Assembly (NCBI RefSeq): GCF_001949145.1
Contig: NW_019091565.1
Location: 332,066-396,065, forward strand
From: Acanthaster planci
Lineage: Eukaryota; Echinodermata; Asteroidea; Valvatida; Acanthasteridae
Length of the DNA stretch: 64,000 nt
Direction: 5' to 3'
Made by a program: the position numbers and the translations under genes. Position 1 is the stretch's first letter; each line of letters starts with the position of its first letter. Below, in pieces: positions 56,755 to 64,000 of the stretch. A model generated the notes under the pieces. It did not search any database, was not told where the DNA came from, and saw only the letters and a program-made list of their open reading frames with translations.

Positions 56755-58897
56755 ACCAAGAAATTCAATTAGCGTACTGTACTTCCCGTTATCAATCGCA
56801 CCGATCTTTGTTGTATAACAAACGAGCCAAACTTCAGAGAATGGAGCAGATAAAAGTGGAAACAGATACTTGGGTGATAACTGATAACATTCAACGCTAT
56901 GCATCTGTAAAGATCGTCCTCTTGATTTTGAGTTCGAAGGGTTTTGGCGCTAGCCTCTAATGTCGGTTAGTTCCTTCCGTGAAACGACAAGGAAAGATTG
57001 GCAATCCATTTTGTGAAATGTAGAAAGTACTTTATCATGAACCCAAACTTGTCAGCCCGCATGCATTGAGAAAACAGTGAAAATTACGCTTTTTATAGGG
57101 GGGCTTGTTTTAGAAAAGTGCACGTTGCGCAAGAACGGCATGCCCGCTTTTCCATGAAACTGGTGTCAAATAACCAGAACCAGGCTCTTGAAAAAAAGAT
57201 GATGATGATAATTTTGGATTAAATCTTGAGGGGCCAGCCAGACTCCCCTTCCCTGCTCTTTCAAGGTTGTATGTCTAGTGCGTAGAGCGTGCGTATACAT
57301 AATTTTAATAGTAACCGTTGTCCAAAAGAGGTAGTTTTAACGAGAAAAGTTGTTTGAAGTTTCTAGAATTATGAGAAATCAGTAAAGAAAACCGAATTAT
57401 ACAGTTTACATATTTCCCAACAGCATAATGGTAATATCGGAAATCACCAACTATGGCTTGGGGAAATTTCAGCTGAATTGAGGAAAATTTCAGAAACTGG
57501 TGGAATAATTTCTGTTACGTGACCTTGGGGGCTACCAAGCCTACGACTTCTTCAAGTGTAGGAATCTTTTCGTCTGGTAACCAACTTAATGGGAGGTATT
57601 GTGACGAGACGTTTCAGCATCTGTAATATTGTCTTGCGTTGGGGGGGGGGCTTGATAGAATACAGACTATTTGCGAGATGTGAGCATGGTTGCATGGAAC
57701 GGTGAGGAGGAGCTGTACATGTATATGCTCAAGCGTTTCGGAGGGAGTGTTACTTCTTTTACTTTCTTTCATGATGACCGCATATCAGATCTTTTGAAAC
57801 AACCACAGGCTACTCTAAACACGTTTTAATTCTTCTTCAAAGTTACACAAAACAAAGAATATAAATTACTACAGCTTCATTTAAAAAATTACAAACTTAG
57901 GTTACAATATGATTTTTCATTTATTATTAGATGACTCTTTCATTTTTCTACAGTTACCCTTGCTATAAAAAGAGGGCATAACTGATAATCAGCCAAATGT
58001 GCCTATTTTAGCAGACTAAATGTAGGCCACAAAATGCATAAAGCTATATATTCAACAATTTACTGTGTGCACATAGGCAGGGAAGGAGAACTATTAAAAA
58101 TGGGTTAATTATTTCCTATGAGAAATTTGCACATTCATTTTATCATGAACTTGACCAGAGAAAAAATTTAGAGACAGGTGGCAAAAAAGACAGACTCATC
58201 TCAACGCCAATTAAACACCACGGCTACTCAAGCAAAAGTGACCGGGGGTTCACTCCGCGATCTGGAGCAACTAATAAATTAAAGTCAAACCGATATCTAT
58301 TTAAAGTCATTAAATCACCGTCCCTACAACTGTGAGTGACCGCAACTGATAAATTATTTGAAGTTATAATTTATTTTGCCTCAAATTGATTGCGTTAAGT
58401 TTGAACAGGGATCGGCTGTACACATCAAGATTGCAATAAAGATATCCAGAATGGACTAGAAAAAAACCAGGGAGGGGGATAAAATTCATGCACAAAGTTT
58501 ATCGAATTCAATTCCTCTGATTTATTTATTGAATATTACTCAACCATTGTTTTATGTATATTTCTTAGGTGTGCAAGTAAATTAAGTTGGATGCGATATT
58601 CACACAAAGGAAGTATTCAGGAGAGATTAAGAAAAACATACAAACAAAACCGTCTTAAAGGCATCTTTCACATTAATGCAAATCATGCTTCGAAAGTTTT
58701 TAAATTTGAAGTTACATCAATGAACAAAACAGATCTTTCAAACAAACAAAAACATGAAATGAAAAGAGGGTCCAGGCTATGCAGTCAATCTTTTCTCATC
58801 CAGTTGCTGGCATACTCCAAGTGGTGTACCATCGTTGTTACGGAGAGAACGTAGAGAATAAAATTCCCATCGTCAATTCCTTATCTAGCAACAACAT
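56755..58897. other. Intergenic stretch, right of the mobile-element nest
   Basis: Contains a G10 run near 57641 and short AT-rich repeats. I find no exon, RNA gene or transposon end. It separates the nest from the 3' end of the minus-strand peptidase gene. Confidence 0.5.
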
Positions 58898-61800
58898 TTA
58901 TGTGTGTTTCTTTTCCATTTCGGCCTGAATGAGCCAATCGCTGACCACCTTTTCAATGGCCTGAAAGAGACAAGAAAACAATCATTTCATGTGTAGCCAA
59001 ACAATTTTTGGACCTCTTTTCACGACACCATGGAATGCTTTCGTATAGTTTAAAGGGTTTCCGAAGACCACTGGAACCCTTAACGTTGATCATGAAAACT
59101 TTTTGCGTGCTGATTGCCTTGCCCGCACTACGGATTTCTCCCACTTAGTCAGTTTCCCTATAAAGTTTGTTTCCTGATTTATGTTCAAAAAGCCATATCC
59201 TCTCTGAGTGGTCCCTGTTCATCACATCCCAAGTTGTATCGAATTATTGTGGCGCGATCCCTGGCTACATGGTGTTTCAGGGTTAATGGCTTCTGGCTAG
59301 CGTCCCCGGACAACGATAGTGACAACTGGGAAGAGCCACCAACATAGGGCTGGATAGCTAAGTTGGTAGAGCACCAGTACGGTATTCAGGAGGACACAGG
59401 TTCAAATCCTGCCCAAGTCAATTTCTTGGTTTATCTGTAAACTCTAGATAATAAGCTGTCTGCACCCCCACCCAATAAGAGCCAGTGAGTATGATTCTTA
59501 CCAGTCTGCCTGCCTTAAGTGCTGGGGTGTCGTTGGGGTTAGAAGGCGCCATATCCTCACAATGAGATGTACCGTTTATGAATATAAACTTGAGATCCTC
59601 AGGCAGATCTTTTAAGACGCTGAGGGCATACCACGGATCAATAGTGCCTGTAAATTAAAGTAAGCAAATACCAGAGAAACAAATAACGGCATTGGGGTAC
59701 CGTCAACTTCCGTATATTGCATTACTTGTTAGGATCAGTTCGACGTACCATCAACAAATAACACCCGTGTTCCTCTAGGGTTGTCTCCCCCGTAATACGT
59801 GTTTGTAAAGTTCACTTGTTCCAGCACGTTAATAGCTGAGATGTTGTAGGCTTCCGCACACCACGTCAAGTAGTAATCGACGTCGACTTGAGGCAGGAAC
59901 ATACAGTTTGTGTTGTTGTCACAAGTCTGATCTGCAACAGCAGAAAAAGATTATACCCATCGGCGGGTTGATGTCCAATCGTGTGAAGAATGGTCAAACG
60001 ATGGCAACATTTTTAACGGTGTACTGTGCGCATTTAAATAATGACGGATGTCTCTGTGAGAAAACAATCCTTGTCGAAAGAGTTCGTCTATGCTCTCTTT
60101 TGATTCACTATGTCTTAACTCCCGATTGTTGGTTGATCATATTAGCCAGTTTCCGTTTGAAGTAAAGAGACGCACAGAGTATCGCCGATCAGTTCTCGAC
60201 TACAATACGCATTCACAATTTTTGGAAATGCACAATGTAAGTCAGTTGGGGCCGCAAACAGTTACGAAAATTGCGTTCTTAAGATTTGCAAGTGGTCTGT
60301 GTAAACAGTGCACGCAAATTACCGCCATGAACGAACAACGATTCCTCGTACACTTAGTACAAGACTTTGCCAATTGTATCCGCATCACTTCTAAAGACGG
60401 CACAATACTGTCAACGAACGGCTGACCTAATCGAAAACATCAAACCAAAGTACCTGAAGTGTGGCTTCCAGAGGCGGTATAGCCACCTAAAAAGCATTTC
60501 AGGCAATTTTTTTTCAGAGTTTTGGCCATTATTTTGTTTAATTCCTTGGTGGAATGACCTCACGCACTGTCTGTTCCATGACTCCTTGTGTCGTATGATC
60601 TTGCTTGCTGTCGGCGGTCGTCACTTAAGACCATTATGAAAACAACGCTTTAGTTATCAAATCTCTTCATTTGAAGGGGCGAGGTTATAAAGAAGATCTG
60701 CATTACTTACAGTAGCCAAACTGGGTGCACGTCTGATAAAACCACTGTCGAAGAACTTGGTAAGGATGGTAATAGACGTTGGTCAGTTTTTCCAGGAAAT
60801 CGTCAAAAGACACGTCCCAACAAGTGCTGGGCTGAAAAGTAACAGAAATAAATGCCAAAAATGGTTTGTCTACAAGTCCGGGACACATTTTAGCATGATG
60901 TCAGTATTTTAAAGACATTAAAATTACCTTAAACATTTTCACCAGTGCTTGATAGGGATCTGGGACCATCATTATTTTACACATATCCCCGATAGAGGAT
61001 GAATTTCCTTCCACGCGATTGTACTGAGCGGTTCCCATAAACCTACTCTGAAGATAATTGGCGAAGGTCTTGAAGTCGTTAGGCTTGGTCAAATTCTGGC
61101 AAGTATTGAAGTCATTTTGGAGCTGGTCAAACTTGCCAGCCTGCCGCATTTGTTCAATTTTTCCAAAGGCTTGTCTGATGCTAGCAACGCACTGTATCGA
61201 AACAATAAAACCAAAGTAAAATCAGAACGGGACAAAAAAGTACATTGTCATAATAAAATCAAGGATTCTAAAATTGCTTTAAGCAGCACGATAGATCCGA
61301 ATCCACGTCTGATATCCAAACCTTGGATTGGATCAGATTTATAAATGTCAGATCGGATCAGATCACATTGGGACAATTTGAGTGAAGTTCTTGGCAACAC
61401 CTGTGGGTGCACACATTTTTTGAGGCATCAAAAGGCAATTTGAATACAATTTCAGTGGAGTGCCGACCGGGGGCACTGTTAGCTTCCCCGGTATCCACAG
61501 TTGGACCCCGCTCTTTCCTTTGTACCATACGTTCGGAGGAAATCGGTTCGATTATCCTCTCTGTAACCCAACTGACGTTGTGTTACATCGCTCTTATTTA
61601 AAGCAAAAGCTTTTCGTGAACATTTTCCAGCTTTCTTTCTGTGTACAAGGCTGGCAAAACCTTTACAAATTATTCCAGTAATTGTCACACTCTAAAATTA
61701 ATAAGGAAACATCCAACTGGCCTTAGCAGAGCCAAAGACGATAGGGTCTGCAAAACTGTTGGCTACCACTTCGTTATACTCCTCGAAGTTGGCCTGAGCG

Positions 61801-63707
61801 CGTACCGGGGCAGACGACGCTACAGAGCCATACACCAAGTGTGGGTACTGCCAAAAAGTAACAGTTTTATAAATTGGTGAAAGTGTTCAATGTAAAACGA
61901 CGTTCAACGAGCAACGTAAAAGACAGGAAACGACAGAGGCTTATGACTGTCAAGCACATATTGGAAGATGGTGGTAATAAAACACCTGGTGGAGGATTGT
62001 TGTGCCTCAAGAGGGCGCACTATACCTTAAGTCTATACCAAGCTGACAAGGCGCCTGCGTAACCTCCTCCAAACACAATCCATGTGTTGTTTCCCGACAT
62101 GCCCAAAAACTTCTCTGCGAACCCTCGAAAAACTGACAGATCGGCGAGTCTGCAAAGTGCAAGTAATAGGAAATTACTTCAAAGAGGCTTATACTCCGTT
62201 GCTACAGTTTGATAACAAGTGCCATCAAATTAACCAACTTTTAGGTACACCCGTATGGGTATCATGGTGGCAAGGGGTGTATAATAAACAATTCTGCCCC
62301 CCCCCCAGTGTCCGGGAAACACCTTTACCAAGATAAATTTGCCCCCTTTAAGTCAAATTTGTCCCTGCCGCCATTTGTCTCACTGATGAATGAGACTACA
62401 GTCCACGTGCAACGTCAAAAGTCTAGCACCCAAACTTCGTTTTACTGTTTTGCGCAGCGTCTAGTTGGACGCCTTGGTTTTTCTGAAATTTCCATCACTT
62501 CAAACCAAAACGTTTGTGTGAATAGGGCTATCCTGGACAAGGTATTCAAAGTCACTGAGTCATGCAAGCTTTTCAATTCTCGTGTTTCACCGCGGCGCGG
62601 CTTGGTTCGACTAAATACGTATTCAGCAAAAATGGTGCAGTGTCAAAGTGTACGAATAACAGTTCAGAATTACTGGGTGCAAAAGCAGGCTGTGGAATAC
62701 GGCTACTACCTTCTTTGATTTCTTGCCGGAACATAGCTAGATTGGTTTTATATATCTAAAATTGCGTTTTTCTCTGGTAGTTTGGTGAGGGTCAGGAAAG
62801 TGTGAAATGTATTTGCTATTGACTGAAATCACCAAAAATTACTTTTTGGCTTTCAAACGGAGGGGGACAAAAATCATTGGAGGGGTACTGATGACCCAGA
62901 GAAGGCAGAGATTACAAATAACAAATGACGACTTACTGTTGCTGACTAGAAAGGTATTGTAATTGAGGTAGTAACAGCCCTTCTTGAGCGAAACTGTAGC
63001 CATAGAAACGGTGCTCAAGCCCAAGGATAAGGGCGCCGTGAGTTTTAGCCATCTGGGCGTGGTGCCCTAGACAAGAGCATATAAGGTAATGAAGCATGGT
63101 ATTAGGGTGGAGAGGTGATGTTTAGCTCACCGAGGTATTGAGAGATGGCAAACCTTAATTCCATTGGTGAAGCTGTACTAAGAATCAGTTCAAGCAGATC
63201 ACGATGCACGTGTGCTGCCATGCATTCATGTGGGGCTGTTGAAAGAACTATCTGTCCACTTTGCCAACTCCCATACGGAAAGCAGCCATCTAACCTTGAG
63301 AAGAATGACCCTTTGTACCATTAAAGTTGTTTGTTAGTCTAGAATTAAGCTTACCGTGGCTCTTGTAGATTTAATATGGTGATGGTATGTTTGCATTACT
63401 TTATTAAACTTAGCCGTGTTTCTTGTCTGCATGCTATCAATCTTACCGTGTGTAACCTCGTCAAACGTCAATTGCGTTTCTCCACCCAGATAAAGGAAGA
63501 CTGGGTGGTTGTTTGACTTCCAGTAAAAATCAACTATCCAGTAGAGCTGGGTGAAATTCTTGTTGACTAGAGGGTCAAAGTGGTCCATGGGCTGTGTCAG
63601 GTACCCTGACCAGGCAGGGGGGAAAGCGTCAAGGTTGTACTTGTGAAGGTCATTAACATCGACACTGTTCCACAATCGTCTCTTGTGGAGCTCCGATGTT
63701 TCAAAAC
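58898..63707 (-). CDS. PRSS16: PRSS16-like S28 pseudoenzyme (copy C), exon 1 not seen
   Basis: Nine exons on the minus strand, matching exons 2-10 of copies A and B in length and phase: 63707-63447, 63066-62937, 62149-62026, 61847-61722, 61191-60928, 60831-60711, 59931-59749, 59647-59502, 58960-58898 (1,418 nt, open throughout). QPMDHFDP, LEHRFYG, the paired cysteines, the acid region TIDPW and the histidine motif GTSHCEDM are kept. The nucleophile motif is FGGGYAG: the serine codon is GGT at 62062-62064, so S28 peptidase activity is not expected. DPWH is DPWY. The exon-5 donor is GC (AAG|GCCAGT). No signal-peptide exon is found up to 64000, so exon 1 is probably outside; an in-frame ATG at 63720 could start a leaderless form. 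The intact frame argues for a retained non-catalytic function. Confidence 0.88.
59347..59424 (+). mobile_element. tRNA-like SINE head in the last intron of copy C
   Basis: A perfect A box TAGCTAAGTTGG (59355-59366) and perfect B box GGTTCAAATCC (59399-59409) at tRNA spacing. The T stem CAGG/CCTG pairs, but the acceptor ends do not, so it is a tRNA-derived SINE head or tRNA pseudogene and not a functional tRNA. It lies antisense inside the intron. Confidence 0.6.
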
Positions 63708-63720
63708 CTACGTAATTCAT

Positions 63721-64000
63721 ACCACAACAGATGGATAACTGACAGATTTCTGTCTCTCATGGAATAAGCCATCATATTGAATTCATTCATCGGAAGAACC
63801 TTTGAGATGTTATTGAATGGCTCTGTGTGTTGTGTGTATACTACAATGTGTCTGAAAACATAGACTGTGAACATTTTCGTCAAGACATTAGTTTTGCACT
63901 TTCGAAGTATTTGGACGAAACTTCATTACCCGACCCCCATGTATTCGCAGTTTTTATAATTTGAAATTAAGGTTGATTCTTGAAAAGCATACTCCCGTTC
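63721..64000. other. Upstream flank of copy C to the window edge
   Basis: No ATG-led signal-peptide exon followed by a phase-1 donor is visible, unlike the first exons of copies A and B. The missing exon is probably beyond the edge. Confidence 0.5.

Noticed and set aside
59347-59424. Functional tRNA gene
   Set aside because: A and B boxes are perfect but the acceptor stem does not pair and it is embedded antisense in an intron.
58898-63707. Calling peptidase copy C a pseudogene
   Set aside because: Nine exons keep exact length, phase and open frame; only the catalytic residue is changed, which fits a pseudoenzyme better than decay.

Overview
This is an animal nuclear region: split genes with GT-AG introns, collagen/C1q proteins, a peptidase S28 family, solo LTRs, tRNA-derived SINEs and a large virus-like DNA transposon. 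Gene content and repeat style point to a marine invertebrate. I cannot fix the phylum from sequence alone.

Layout. (1) About 0.5-19.2 kb and 26.3-44.7 kb are two copies of one tandem segmental duplication. Each copy carries a minus-strand secreted collagen-C1q gene (coding exon at 563-1390 or 26326-27144, with a remote non-coding first exon near 6.8 or 33.3 kb), followed by a plus-strand, ten-exon PRSS16-like serine peptidase (12144-18964 and 37028-44408). Both peptidase models assemble cleanly to 497 residues with identical exon lengths and an intact Ser-Asp-His triad. They differ at about 31 residues by my count. (2) A third peptidase copy lies on the minus strand (exons 2-10 at 63707-58898; exon 1 not found). 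All nine exons keep the same lengths and frame, but the catalytic serine codon is glycine, so it looks like an expressed-type pseudoenzyme. (3) Between the second and third peptidase genes is a nest of mobile DNA. A solo LTR (44894-45661, TSD GTTCA) is followed by an oppositely oriented solo LTR of the same family (47595-48273 plus 56712-56749, TSD TGCAC), which is split by an 8,438-bp Polinton/adintovirus-like element (48274-56711, TSD GAGAC). The intact first LTR serves as an empty-site control for that insertion.

The virus-like element has about 0.5-kb terminal inverted repeats. Each outer 0.3 kb of these is itself a palindrome, followed by an array of roughly 40-bp tandem repeats. Inside are a truncated and frame-broken protein-primed-type DNA polymerase B remnant and small membrane or acidic proteins on the plus strand. 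On the minus strand is a set of small genes, several still open, including a TFIIS-like zinc-ribbon protein that fits the family signature almost perfectly, a second zinc-ribbon-like protein and a cysteine-ladder protein. I recognise no integrase, packaging ATPase, protease or capsid gene, so it appears to be an internally deleted, decayed copy.

Other content: a 279-bp GC-rich solo LTR (20098-20376), two tRNA-derived SINE heads, two relics of C-type lectin domain exons, and several long intergenic or intronic stretches in which I see no gene.
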